A stretch of 64,000 bases of DNA. Origin: Triplophysa rosa (taxonomy: Eukaryota; Chordata; Actinopteri; Cypriniformes; Nemacheilidae). Location of the stretch: contig NC_079891.1 in NCBI RefSeq assembly GCF_024868665.1, positions 32,029,592 to 32,093,591 of the forward strand, written 5' to 3'. The notes below the pieces were generated by a model. It was not told the origin of the DNA. It ran no database searches and saw only the letters and a list, made by a program, of their open reading frames with translations. Each line of letters starts with the position of its first letter. The first letter of the stretch is position 1. Below are positions 35,765-48,647 of the stretch, piece by piece. The translations under genes and the position numbers were made by a program.

Positions 35765-35783
35765 CCAATCACCGAGTTCCGTG
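35765..35783 (+). promoter_or_regulatory. ERSE-like element of sdf2l1
   Basis: CCAAT, nine bases, then CCGTG, 113 bp upstream of the start codon. The spacing is that of the ER stress response element (CCAAT-N9-CCACG), but the second half is diverged. A CCACG lies just upstream at 35754-35758, and an inverted CCAAT box (ATTGG) lies at 35829-35833. Confidence 0.4.
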
Positions 35784-35895
35784 TATGCGCCCCGATCGCT
35801 TCCTTGTTTTCGGACTTGTCATGTCGCGATTGGTTAGAAAGCGTGTCAGCGTTTGAATGAGACTCCCTGTATCGCTCTTTCTGTTATGTAGATAG

Positions 35896-38039
35896 ATGCA
35901 AGCCGTGATAATGGGACAATTAAGAGTTATTTCTGTCCTTCTGGATTTTATTTTGTTATTTGTCATGTGCGCTGGTCGTGATGTGGACTCGAGCTATGTC
36001 ACGTGTGGGTCTCTTGTTAAACTGATGAACACCCGGCACAGCGTCAGACTTCATTCGCATGATGTCAAATATGGCTCAGGTATTCAATATAATCTAGTTT
36101 AAAATGATGCTAATTTACTATTTCGTCAGCTTGTTTAATTTCATTTGGCTCCTCTTATTGTGATCAGTGTAGTAGCAGCTGGTGCATGCATTAGCCAGGA
36201 TGCTAATAACTAATGTTACCAATATGGCCAATCATCAGTTATTAGTGAAGTATATCTTTCTGACCCTAGCGGTTTTATGTTTGTTGGTTAGTTAGTTAGT
36301 TATTATGGTTAAGAATTGGTTACTATTTGAGAGGTAAATGTAACTATGACGACAGGTGCACCTGCAATTGACATCACAGTTATACCATGCCTTTTTGATG
36401 TACCATTGAAACTTTAGGTTCAGTACTTAGGTTTAGTGTATTTGTGTGTTAAGTTAATGGAAACAAATATACATTTTTAATCCAACTCTATAGGTAGTGG
36501 CCAGCAATCGGTAACTGGTGTGGATTCAGCTGATGATGCCAACAGCTACTGGCGTATCCGAGAAATCCCCAATGGCCTTTGCCAGCGTGGAGAGCCCATT
36601 CGATGTGATCAGGCAATACGAATCACACATTTGAAGACTGGCCGCAACTTACACTCGCATCACTTCAGCTCACCACTGTCTAACAACCAGGTATTTTTTT
36701 ACATAAACATTTAAGCATGGAAATAGATTTCCAATGGCCCCAGATAGTATTTGGTTATTAAAATCACTCTTTAATGTTATTGCATAGTGTTCACTGTAAA
36801 AAAAAGCCCACACAACAAAAAGATTTTTGTTTTCCCCTAGCTTTTTTGTTTACACAACTTTTGATCAAGTAGTTTATCTCGACTAAATTTTCTTATAAAT
36901 TACAACAAAGTAAAATCAGTTGAACCAACTTGAAATAACTGGACAAAAAGCAAATTTGTGAGTTCACTCAACAGTGGATTTAAGTCCACCCAACCCTAAA
37001 TATTAAGTTTTCTTATATTATTTTTGATTATAAACATGCTCTAACATACGTCTAAGACAGACCAAAACATTGGACTGCTCAAGCAGTTTGTGTTGAATCC
37101 TTTTTCAGAGGCAGGAACACGGGATCATGCACTCAACACCAGAAACGCAAACATCAATCATGGTGACCGTCATGAAACATCATTCATAAAAACAATTCTA
37201 AATACAACAACGGCATGAATAAAGTTAGCAAACACTAAAACAGGAATCATTTTTAAAAGTTTGATTCAAAACTGAACTAAATATTCCACAATGCATGCTG
37301 GGAACTTTTCTGTTTGTTGAGTTTACATAATTTTGCAAGTTTTGGACGAAAACTGTAGTATCTAAGTGCAGTCAACAAAATAATGTTTGTTAGCAACACG
37401 CTGTGGACGAATTTTGCTCAGTAGACACAAAAGAGTATATTGGCTCCTTCCACAAAAAATGATTTGTTCAAGTAACGTAATTCCCTTTGTTAGATGAACA
37501 TATTCAAGTTGGATTATTTACAGTGTTGCAATCTCTTTCAAACATAATGCTGATTCTTATGCCCATAGAATTTGTGCTTGTTTTATAGCCTCCATGTTTC
37601 CATATTCATTCTTCTAAATGTGCTTATTTCCTCTTCTGTCATCTATGCTTCATATGATGATTCTTTCTTACCAAATCAGTCTGATGAATCGATTACAATT
37701 GAATTAACAGTGTAACTTTAGCAACAAAACATTAAAAATAGATCTGTTTCATGTCTGCAGGAGGTCAGTGCGTTCGGGGAAAATGGAGAAGGAGATGGTT
37801 TAGATGTATGGGCAGTACAGTGCAGCGGAACATACTGGGAGCGAGACGATGATGTGCGATTTAAACACGTTGGCACAGAGGTTTTCCTCAGCATCACCGG
37901 AGAACAGTACGGTCATCCAATCAGAGGCCAGCGTGAGGTCCATGGAATGTCATCGCCCAATCACCATAACTACTGGAAGGTAATGGAGGGCGTTTTTATT
38001 CAGCCCAGCAGTGATCCAGTGCACCATGATGAGCTCTGA
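35896..38039 (+). CDS. sdf2l1: Stromal cell-derived factor 2-like 1
   Basis: ER-lumen protein that works with DNAJB11/DNAJC3 and BiP to keep unfolded clients soluble; a typical unfolded-protein-response target. Coding exons: 35896-36079, 36494-36690, 37761-38039, in phase, 660 bp, 219 residues (human 221). A signal peptide follows the second Met (MGQLRVISVLLDFILLFVMC), so translation may begin at 35896 or 35911. Three MIR domains follow: around YVTCGSLVKLMNTRHSVRLH, YWRIREIPNGLCQRGEP with IRITHLKTGRNLHSHHFSSP, and VRFKHVGTEVFLSITGEQYG. It ends PVHHDEL, an ER retrieval signal (HDEL). Poly(A) signal ATTAAA at 38255-38260. Paralog SDF2 lacks the retrieval signal, which supports the call. Confidence 0.97.
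36792..37525. mobile_element. CACTGTAAA-ended element in sdf2l1 intron 2
   Basis: Left end CACTGTAAAAAAAAG and right end TTATTTACAGTG are inverted over about 9 bases; about 730 bp without coding. No clear target duplication, so the class is uncertain. Confidence 0.5.
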
Positions 38040-41000
38040 TGACGTCTCTACATCATCGTAGTCGGAGCCGATGGAGACAGACGGCACTCTGCTCTGAACA
38101 ACTGAGAACTTGACTCACCCGCTGTGAAATCTCCACTATTATTTAGTCCCTGGGTTTCTTCAAAAATGTACATTTGCCGGTCAGACCGCTCTTAGTGCTG
38201 CTGATTTGTTACTGTAACATCTGTTTTTCAGTCAGTAGTCAACTGTAAAAGAACATTAAAGATGTTGTTTTATTGGTTGGTCACTTTCTTTTGATTGGAA
38301 TGTTTTGCTTTGTATATAAGAAAATTAAATTGATAATTGAAATTACATTACAAACTTATATAAGATACAAAACGGTCTTTTTTATATTCTTTATATTTAG
38401 GTCTGCTGAAGCATTCTAAACAAGTTTAAAACGTATCAAATTCTAACAATTTTCTGAATTTAATGTGGGGAATTTAGTTCTTTTAAGTGAGGTTTGTTTG
38501 TAGTTTTTCCATATGACAATTTATTTTCCACTCATGTTGTCTAAATGACCTAATATGGACATTATTTGGTGAAAGTTTAAATAAATGTTTTTGAAAACAT
38601 AAATAATTGTATTTTAATAGAACTAACTTGTTTTAAAATTGAAGCCAGACAATATTACGAATATAAATGAGGAGACTCCATGCCAGTCTTGAAAAAGTAA
38701 TAGGTGAAAAATATTTCTGAATCCTGTCCATCTGTTGTACATTCAACTCTTATATAACAATACAGCAAACACGCTGAACTGTACAAAAGATTGCTTTAAA
38801 AAATATAAAATAACTCTATAACACTCTGTCAATGTTATAGAAAGAGGGCGATATTTCTGTATAACACTTTATATAGTTTCGAAATGAAAGGAGATACACG
38901 GTATCCAAATGGGGGCAGCACTTATAATTCAGCTAAGAATAAGACTAATATTAAGACAAATATATCGATTAGACAAAAATTGTATATCACCATGATAATC
39001 TTTAAGATAATGAAGAATGTATAAAACGTGCACCGGGCGATGATTTAGACCATTATTTATTTCCTAATAATCAATTTTCACATCTCAATGATCGTCACCA
39101 TGGTAACCATAGTTTAGCTCAAAATACCATCATGGTGAATTTTTTTATTACAATTTGATATTGTAATAGAACTGTTAATTTGTTAGTTTTTACCGTTATA
39201 AAATAAATGATATAATAACATTAGAACCAACTAATATTCATAGAAATTGTAGATATTTTTACAGTTTAAATAATATGCGGTATTTTGTCGTCAATATGCT
39301 TATCACAGAAAATATTTGGCAGGAAAACATGGAAAAAAAAGGCCTACATTTTATTTACAATAAAGCGCTGTACGTTTTTGCAACAACAAATACGAAAATG
39401 GTAACAAATAAAATAATTTCAGGCTATATCTTCATCAGACACAACGATATAGTCTGCTTATTAAATATGGTATTTTTTAATAATTAGCCTGACAAAAATC
39501 CACATTATAAGCTAAAATGCTTAGAAGACTAAATCGTTTCAATCAGGCTAAATATTAATTCATGTAGGCTATCAAATAGAATCATACTGGAAAGGAATTT
39601 ACATGAAAAATCATCTTGCATCATTTCAGAAGTGGTAATGTTTTAAAATCTTATAGCATTTTCAAAGATTTTGTTTACATTTTAACTTCAACATTTATGA
39701 CCTTTATCATGACAGATAGCAAAAACGTGTTTTATTATTTATTTATAGTAGGCCTAACGTTTACAAATTATAGAAAAACTAAAACGTTTCCAAATGAACT
39801 TCATATGGCAAATTGCATGTTGAAGTGTACTGTGCGTGACATGTGCTCATGTGTATTTTGTCTTTCCAGAAGATGGCGACATAACACAGGGTTTGGGCAG
39901 ATCATCTATTCAATCCATCTGCAACCATTATAAAATCAGAAAAATTGCTTTAATATGGTCCATTAAAAAATGTCCACATTGCAAATATATGTTGTATTTT
40001 ATTGGCTCAACTAATCATCATGTTTAACATATTTGTTTAAGTTACATAAGAGATGAGTATGAACCTGCAAAGATTAATCCAATTTCATAGTTCATTCCAC
40101 CTTTTTTCCAGCTGTTTGTTGATCTACAGTGTATTAAATGAAAACTTTAATCCGGTTGACCATGCTATCGATGCTTCCATCACATATGAAACAAAATTGA
40201 CTGGTTTGGTTTGACTTGACGCAGTGCCATACTGCACCATACAAACCACTCAAGGGAACCCAGTCACATGATTTAAATAGCTCAATAGTATCATTTGATT
40301 TCTCTTGCCTTGACTATTCATAATAACTTGAATAGCTGGATTGAATATCCACATGCATTAGCCGTGAAAACCTGAGCTTTTCACAGCATCCAATGACGAT
40401 TCAAGAATAAAACCAAAAGACCATTTCAGTTATAACATACAGGTGAACAATTTCCAAGGTTGTGACTGACCAGGAAATCGAGGCATCTGAGGTCGCATTA
40501 CTGTGGCCTGGACATGCAATTTACCTTTTGAAAGTCACCTTGAATATAAAAAACAAAACAAAAATCTCCAATTTTAAGAACGAAGAGAAAACCAAGATAT
40601 CATGGTATGTTAATAAATTATAATAATGATTGTTTCATTCATTTATACAAAACAAAAATGATAATGGGACAAACAGAATAAACCTGTTAAGAATTAATAA
40701 ATGCAACAAGACATGTTGAAATAAACAACAACAACCATGGATTTTATGTAAAAAGCAGTTAATATTACATAAGAGCATTGCTAAAATGGTATTATAATTA
40801 TAGCGCAATATCGTTGATAATCTAAGACTTTGGGATTACAATAATGCCAATAATTTAAAAAAGCAATAAAAGATGGATATGTTTAGTTGAGCAGACAAAG
40901 ACTTCTAAATAACATCGAAAAACATGTATTTTCTGATAAACGTTACACACGAATCCTGTAAACAACCAACAAATCAATAAACAGGCAGAGACGTACGATT

Positions 41001-41189
41001 TACTCACATGGAATGCATTATGTGCTTTTATTCGGGACTGAAAATGTGCAATGCAAATCACACAAGAAACAGCAGCCATAAAAGGTACAGACAGAAAATA
41101 TTGCTTTGTGGCTCGGCTTGGTTGTATACATGCAGGAGTAGTGCATCATCTGCGGTAAATAAAGAATAGGTGTGTGTTTGGTGGTCTGG
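38040..41189. other. sdf2l1 3' UTR and intergenic DNA
   Basis: The sdf2l1 3' UTR occupies the first 220 bp. The rest is AT-rich, without a recognisable gene. A CTCF-like motif (CCAGAAGATGGCGAC) is at 39866-39880. The open frame at 39616-39933 has no family resemblance. Confidence 0.5.
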
Positions 41190-41275
41190 TCCGGTGGACT
41201 GATGCCCTTTCATTATTGCACTGCTTGCTGCAGCTCCCACAGTAGTGCAACAGGGAAAGAGTATCAGGCAACAGA
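41190..41275 (-). ncRNA. mir130b: pre-miR-130b hairpin
   Basis: On the minus strand the 3p arm at 41202-41223 begins CAGTGCAATAATGAAAGGGC, the miR-130b sequence with seed AGTGCAAT. The 5p arm at 41241-41262 begins ACTCTTTCCCTGTTGCACTA, as recalled for vertebrate miR-130b-5p. The two arms pair across a short loop. Mature miR-130 targets genes in TGF-beta, growth and vascular pathways. It is the most 3' member of a three-hairpin cluster. Confidence 0.95.
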
Positions 41276-44200
41276 CAGAACACACAGACAGAGAGTCTTG
41301 TCAAGAGACAGAGGCTGGTGAGAAATACGGTGGCTCTCCATCAGTTTTTTCCAATTGGTTTCAATGGCTAAATAAACAAATGCTCAGTCTTCCAAATGAT
41401 TAAATGCCATGTATTCTGTTTGAATCTCTCAGACAACTGCCTTTGTCATTTAGTGGCCAACACAACAACATTATGGTTTACCATCCATTTTATTTTGGCC
41501 ATTTTCAGACCCTCTCCACAGTTTCTGTGTGCCGCTGCACAGAGAGACCCGTTCGAGGTTAACTTATAGATCATGAGAGGATGCTGCTGCAAGGATAACA
41601 GAAAACACAAAGATCTATTGCCTACTTTCATCTACACAATATATTAATTTAGTCGTAATGTATATTTTAGGTTGAAAATATGACAAACACATCACATGCA
41701 CATTGTGTATATTAGAGGATAATGGGTTATTATGTTTAGCTAACAAATGACTGCATTTCAGGAATAAAAGAATACACGTATGAATTCTGAACTTATAAGA
41801 GGCTTGAAAACGGTTAAGCTAATTTAGATTTATTTACAGACTGATATAGCCAATTGATAAGCAAATTATATTTTTGTTGGATATTATAAGGGACCCATTT
41901 TGAAGTCTGGAATATGACTATTGGACTATGACTAAGTCTATTGGAATACATGTCGAGTAATTTATTTATCCAGTGACCTGTGATGTTTTGGGGACAGCAG
42001 GATCTCCTTAATAAAAGTTAATAGAAGACCCACTTATAAAAATCCTATTAAAATAGCTTTTTGTCACATCAATGCACAGCTAGCAGCAGTTCAAACTATT
42101 TATTTTTACTATTAAACAGGTTTTAATAATTCTTTCAGTGTCATTTACGTTACCTCAATTCTACAGCCAAAACGTTCATTAAACAATTAAGAGCTTTAAG
42201 CCTTATAAAATTTTAATTTTTATAAAAACAACAAAGGACGGTGAAATCCACGAATTCATGAAATTGCAGATTACCCTTAAAGTCAAGACCCTATAAGCAA
42301 TATTGCACTACTCCATGAACAGTGAGAAAAGCAGAGGCAATATTGATAGGGTCTCGCCTGCAAGATGCATTTAACATGATAATCACACAGCACAACAGGG
42401 AAAAGTTTTTAGCAAAACACAACATCTATCCTTTTAGAAACATTTCTAAGGAAAACAAATGTGAGTGGAAATGGTGGCTGAACCTTTTCATGACATCTGA
42501 CCTTTCGCAGTATGCAAACAAACAGGGCTTTGACTAAATAGATGCATCAACATTCGTTTCATTCAAATTATTTTTTTCCTTAAAATGTATAAATGTTTTT
42601 AGCAGAGGAAATGGTAAGTGCTTTTTATTTAGTTAAATATTACAGTGCATAATTTAATCTTTATGTGCATAAAGATCTACTTGTAAGATTGATAAGAATT
42701 ATAAATCACATCTATAGATCAACATACACGTGATGAGACCTCACAAATACCATATTTGATTTGTTAAAATACACATTTTCAGAACATAAATACGCTGCTT
42801 AAAACCCTCAATCATCAACAAACCAATTGTAATAATAATAATAATATTATAATAATATGCAAATCTAGTGTTATCAATAAACGCATAAATCCTTTCAATG
42901 CTCTGTTGACTCTGAAGCTTTCGAATATCAGCAACACTATAGTTATTGTACTCTCTTTGGTTATCTGCATCCAAAAGCAGTCTTGGTGCACTGCAATTCC
43001 AAGCATACCAACTTCTGCCTTGGAGTTAACGACATGCTCCAACAGGATGTGTTTTTTTTCCTTTGGGAATTTCGCATTGAACTCACATGCATGATCTTAC
43101 TTGTCCCTTGAAATGTTGCAGCACAACATGGCGAGAAACAACGCCCTTTTGGGGTTACTTAATTAATATGCATCCAACGAACATATCCGCAACGACGCAT
43201 TTGATATTGAGCATCTACCTGTACCATACCGACCTGTAGTGGTTATGTAGCGAACATTGCGTTGGCTACTTTGTAACTTAAATGGCGCAAACACACACGC
43301 ATACCATCTCGTAACCAACAAACTACGTATTGCATTATCTACGGGTTCTCTAAAATGTTACGATACTAAATCTGTCGAACACTTACCACCAGACGGTGCC
43401 ATTACATGAAGCTTCAAAGCCCATTAGTTCAGGACTGGAGAAGGATACCGAGAACACATGAGCTGTAGGCCTTAGTATACTATATAGTGCCCAATGAATG
43501 CGGTGCGCATGCGCGCTGCGGTATGTAGCGCAACATTCCTCATACACCCAGTTCAGATTGGTGAGTTTAAAGCATACGTGCACCTGGAGGCAAACGTATT
43601 TACACGTAGGTTTCCTATGTACGTACATATATCTCCACATAGACTGTGTGTTTTCGTGCGTATTTACGCACGCGTACAGAGAACAGCTCACGAACCATTG
43701 GGGTTGGAGATTTCCATTCATTTGGCCAGATGTCAATTCTTTTGATGGGGTAACCTGAAAAGCTTAACTTGCATAACCTTGTAGATACTGACCAACAGTA
43801 AAATATCACTATGGGCGATCTCCCCTCCTTTTCCTCCCCTCTTGGAAAGGGACCTGCCCCCTACATTCCTTACAAATAGTCCCATCCCCCATCGATCTGG
43901 CCTAAACAAGAGAACCATCCCTTCCTACAGCCATCTGGAACAGTTTCTTTATTATAAATAAATTATTTTAAAAAATCTATTTGTATATCTGTACATTTAT
44001 GTTTACACACCTACTAGTTCTGTTGCAAGCACATTATGGGAAGAAAAGCAATGGCGGTCACAAATATTGTGCATTGGACAGCTTAATTCACACAGTATAG
44101 ATCAACGTAAATAAGTCGTAAGACATATATAAAAGAAGCCACTTTATGCACTGGTATACCTCATTTCAACAAATAAATATTTAATTTAGCAATCTGTATT

Positions 44201-45104
44201 AAAATTCGTTCTGACACGTAGAACGAAAATGTAAAGTTACGGAAAAGGCATAATTAACAAACTAGAACTATTAAATAGGCTAAATTAAATAAGCAAATAC
44301 CTTAACATTAAATCGAAATAATTGTGGAAAGAATGAGCAATGCATTTATTTAGCCTTTCCTTACGTGATTACAGTTTAAATAGACTTCAGCGTTTCGCAA
44401 AATAAATAAATAAACGTTTCATTTTTAGCTCGTTAATGTTGCCTTATGGGTGCATAATAAAAAGCATGCAAGTTGTTATAGGCCTATTCAACAGTGTTTG
44501 ACAACACATAGAATGACATTATTATGGCGGTGTTTGCTGTTTTTACATTTAAGAACTGACAAAATGTAAAGTGCGTTTAGGTTATTCATTATGCTTTAAA
44601 TATATAACAGTTACGCAGATTCCCGTTTAAGTGCTTGCCTCACACCATGTAATAGTCCACTGCTTTTCCAGCCTCAAACAGAAGTTAGCGAAATATGCAA
44701 AAGGTTGAGACACTCACTTCAAAGCATTGTTTGAGAGTTACTTAATCTAACACGTGGTTTTCAATGCAAACGAAGACGAGCTCAGTCGTACAAAATGTTC
44801 TTAAAAGGAGGCGTGGCCTGGGACCATTTTCAAAGAAGTGAAAAACGCAGGAGTCACATACATACCATAGGTCAAATACTGTAGGCTAGTTCACACGCCT
44901 GCTGCATGCGTTTTAACAATCCTGTCGGACTATAATGAATCGGTAACAGTGCGGACATTTGGGTTATTTAGATGGTAGGGTCAGTGTATAGTGCTGCCAG
45001 ACTATAGTCTCCCAGTTGCAATAGCTGCAAGGGCGAAATACGCCTGAACGCTATAGGCTATACCGAGTCCTATAGTCGCCCAGTTCCGTTTAAAAGGTCC
45101 AGTG
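41276..45104. other. Spacer between miR-130b and miR-301
   Basis: 3.8 kb of AT-rich DNA with no coding gene. It contains a perfect NRF-1-type palindrome at 43504-43515 within a locally CpG-containing stretch (43200-43700), a possible internal promoter. Confidence 0.45.
43504..43515. promoter_or_regulatory. NRF-1-type palindrome
   Basis: TGCGCATGCGCG matches the NRF-1 consensus (YGCGCAYGCGCR) in a short CpG-containing patch 2.2 kb upstream of miR-130b on the minus strand. Confidence 0.5.
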
Positions 45105-45111
45105 GGCGAGA

Positions 45112-45200
45112 ATGCGAAAGCCAAATGCAATGACAATACTATTGCACTGCTTGAGTAGATGGTTCAGTAGTGCAACATCGTCAAAGCAACAGACCTTAGC
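45112..45200 (-). ncRNA. pre-miR-301 hairpin
   Basis: Minus strand 3p arm at 45128-45149 begins CAGTGCAATAGTATTGTCAT, the miR-301 sequence with the miR-130/301 family seed AGTGCAAT. The 5p arm at 45166-45187 begins GCTTTGACGATGTTGCACTA, typical of miR-301-5p. The last bases of the 3p arm (TTG CAT rather than AAAGC) suggest a fish 301b/301c form. It lies 0.58 kb downstream of miR-130c. Confidence 0.93.
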
Positions 45201-45719
45201 AGCCCAAACGCATGGACCACCTTAGAACAGGCCTTGAATCAGACAGTGCCTGAATCATTCGTCAGAGTTTCAGTCAGTATCTAGCACATTTATTAAACCA
45301 ATGATCTATAAAATGATACAAATAAAGATATTAAATAAATCTTTTCTGCTCAGCCCAATTTTTTTCAACACGTAAACATGCTTTACGAAACTCGTGAACC
45401 ACTGTCGGTTTTATTTTTGATATAGGCCTACCTAAGCATAACTGCTACGATGAATCGTGATTTGAGCAACCAAGCCATTTCGACCTCAAACGAAGAGAAA
45501 TATTGTGACACTCTTTTTCCGCCTTGATCCAGAAATAACACGGCGCAATCAAACGAATAACTTAACAAAATCATTCAAATCAATTCATTGCACCTGCTAA
45601 ATCAATTACGATATTAGCTACGTTCACATAAGCTATTAGTGAGTCAATAAGCTGAGGGTGGGAGAACTCGAAAGTTTAGGGGAGGGGTGGAGGTTACTTT
45701 TTCTTTCCTCTTTTTTTTT

Positions 45720-45805
45720 TGTTGTCAGCCAATGCCCTTTTAATATTGCACTGCTCCTCTGACTGTACAGTAGTACAACAGAAAAAGGGCCCTGGTCAAC
45801 AACAG
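45720..45805 (-). ncRNA. mir130c: pre-miR-130c hairpin
   Basis: Minus strand 3p arm at 45732-45753 begins CAGTGCAATATTAAAAGGGC, the fish miR-130c form. The 5p arm at 45769-45790 begins GCCCTTTTTCTGTTGTACTA and pairs with it. First hairpin of the cluster in transcript order. Confidence 0.93.
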
Positions 45806-47604
45806 CAAAGAAACAGAAAACGAGACACGTTATTGCTCTAATGCTAGTAATTTAGTCTTATTTTAGACTATCAAATCGCCATGTGCCTCGTGCCACACAG
45901 GGCGAATTTACGAAATGAATAGTTACGTAAATGCATGTCTTCTGTATAAAAATACATTACTAAAGTAAAGAGCACAAGAACTTAAAAGAAAAACAAAAGA
46001 ACCTAAAAGATTGACAAAGAATTGAAACCGACGTGTATGGTAGCAGTTTTCAAATCTTTGAAAAAACAACAACAAATATCCTTTTAAATAAAAATAAACA
46101 AAATAAAACAACAAGACGTGGCACTCTATAAATAAGCATTTGCATTAGACAGCTAGACTAATGGTTTTATATACATATATATTGTCAAGCACTCTGTTGT
46201 ACGAAACGAAGGAAGAGGAAAAATAGGGCAAAGAGCACATTCCGCGATACAGTGCGAGAAACCTTCGTTTAATACGTATTATTCTCGTCCGCTTTGCCAA
46301 AGTGGCAATTTGAAACTCCCCTTCTTTGGGTGGTTTCAAATGTGAGGGGCGGGGGCTCTATGAGGTTATTTTTAATATATAGATTAAAAGCGAATTCATT
46401 TTTTTGTGCATTAATTAAACCTATACGTTCAAATTACACTTCAATGGCGAGCCAAACACACGCAGGCACAACCTCGAGCAAACCTCTGTTAATACAATTC
46501 TATACGATCAAATGCAATCCAGTAAATTATTTATTAAAATGAAATCATTTACGGAATAGAATTTCGTTGAAATGTTTTTTTTTCTTGTAACGTCAGTGCC
46601 TGTAAAACGCACGTGAAGCGTCGACTTCGATGCATCCAGCAAACCCCTCTTTTCATTTTGACCATAAACGCAGCATTTGTGGGAAAATAACAGCGTTGCA
46701 ATAAAATAAACGACAATTTATTTTTCGTCGTGTTCACGCAGACTTACAACTTGAGTCCTCTGTGTTTTTAAAACCCGACCAACTGGCACCTCGTGTTTCA
46801 CTCTAAAGCGAGGACATTCGCAAAATCTCTTATATCAGCCATGTATTTTTACATGTATCGATCCAGTTGAACTGTGTACGAATTAAAGCACGTGGAAATT
46901 ACACACCGTATCCTTCGAGAGCCCTTTTGCAAGTTAAACACTGGCTTCGGTGCGAATATGAAGTTGGATGCTCTGCATGCTTTACAGTAGATCAAAATCA
47001 GGAGCTTTGAACAGATAATCCCCATTGACAATAGATAAGAGAATTAAAAAGGAATTGTTTCCTTTGACTGACATGACTTCTCCTGAGCAGGCAGCCATGC
47101 ACACACAGCAAATGCAATACCCTCTTGATATCCTCACCAGTGCGCTCTTTACATTTCCAACTACAGCCATGTTCGGGGGCTTCTATGGCACCCCATTCGT
47201 CGTTCTCCCCACCCAAGACGACTCAACGTTGTCGTTTTTGCCCCTGAGCTCCCGCCATTTCCATCAAATCACCCGGATGCTACTCACGAACAGTAAGAGG
47301 ACCCCCTAAATTTCATGAATGGTACCTGGCCAAGGGAGGGACAATCCATTAAAACCAGAAGAGACCGACAAAAAGAGAAAAAGTTGGACTCAGCGGTTGC
47401 AAGGCAAGAGTCGCGGATTTCTTCCCGGATCTTCGTCTTTATCTCGCTTAACATTGTGCCATCTTGTCACGCGCGCGCATTCTTCCTTCTCGTGGTGTGG
47501 GAAAATAAAATTGTAATTTATCCATGGCAAGCCTTATGGCCCTCTCTGCTCAAGACTCCATCTTTGACTAGTTGACATTCAGCTCTTACTGAAGCAAATT
47601 CCTC

Positions 47605-47713
47605 ATTTGCATGCGTCATTGCTATTGGTCCGTTTCTGCGCTAGTCTTTGCCGCTTGAAGCCTCATTGGCTGAAGTCGGAGGTATTTAACTGTCTTGATA
47701 GATGTGTCATTGG
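47605..47713 (-). promoter_or_regulatory. Candidate promoter of the miRNA cluster
   Basis: Three CCAAT boxes on the minus strand (ATTGG on plus at 47624-47628, 47665-47669, 47709-47713), spaced about 40-44 bp, a TTAAATA stretch between them (47683-47689) and a perfect octamer ATTTGCAT at 47605-47612. It lies 1.8 kb upstream of miR-130c in the right orientation. The link to the miRNA transcript is inference. Confidence 0.35.
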
Positions 47714-48625
47714 CTGCTTGGACTGAAACGTCACCGTATAGGTTTAGTTTAACAATGAACGCTCAAATTCTGCTCTCCATTCACAAATTTCTTCGTGTGT
47801 CAGGTAGAAAGAATTACAGTTTTTAAGCAACCAGCAGGTCATATTTCGGCAAATAATGACATAAAATGTTTTTTAAACTCACTGTAAAAAGTTACGTTAT
47901 CGAAATGTTGATTGTGAACTTTTTATTTTTTTATTACACGCCTATTCAAATTCACAGAATGGGTACATTTTGTTGACACAGATATGATAAACACGTAACA
48001 ATTATGTCACTTCAGTAGTCTCAATTGGAAAAAAAATGTAATAAACGCATAATTAGGCTTCGGAAAACTGCAAAACCACCACTATACGTTTCCCAGTCGA
48101 TTTATCCCTGCTTCTCTGTCAGATAAAATGTCTCAAATATCTTGAATAAATGTTAATAAAATGCACGCGCTTGTAGCCTCTTTAAATAAAAACAGCCTGG
48201 CAAATATAGTGATTTGACGAAAAAAAGGATCAAGATGCTGATTTTTACAGACGACAGCTTAGAGAAGCAACTGTGGAATGCACACAGAAAGCTATAGGTC
48301 TCCGGGATAGATATGGTAGCCCGAGGAAAGAGAGGGTGAGATGGGAACTCTCAGTGGAGGCCCTTTGGTTGACGCTTAGAGGAGGGCAGCAGCCTGTAAA
48401 ATCCCACATTCCTGACCAATGGAGCTTAAATAATGGCATTGTCCGGCGGAATAGAACCGCCTCTCTCTGTCTTACTCTCCCCGTTTACTACGGAGCCGGA
48501 TTGTGTAGCTAATCGGCAGAGAGCGTTTGATCCAAAGCAGAGCGTAAATTCAGTATGCAGTGGACGTATCTAAAGGACACCCTCCTCTTTCTCTCTTCCT
48601 TTCTAAAAAACACACAAATGTATGC

Positions 48626-48647
48626 CCACACACACACACACACACAA
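48626..48647. repeat. (CA)n microsatellite
   Basis: About 11 CA units. Similar short CA tracts occur at 52425-52446, 58280-58297 and 58583-58600. Confidence 0.85.

Larger units (their letters stand above)
33151..35895. other. Shared upstream region of ydjc and sdf2l1
   Basis: 2.7 kb between divergent start codons. It holds the ydjc promoter/5' UTR near 33240-33640, a SINE-tail remnant at about 33850, a GA-rich simple repeat at 34394-34438, a hAT MITE at 34755-35052, and AT-rich DNA up to the sdf2l1 promoter at about 35700-35890. No further gene seen. Confidence 0.55.

Noticed and set aside
42296..42330. ATTGCACTACT resembling a miR-130/301 5p arm on the plus strand
   Set aside because: No partner arm with the CAGTGCAAT seed folds against it within 100 bp; chance match.
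47025..47309. 94-residue open frame in a gene-like GC context
   Set aside because: No splice signals in register, no family resemblance, composition like random frame; near the candidate miRNA promoter.
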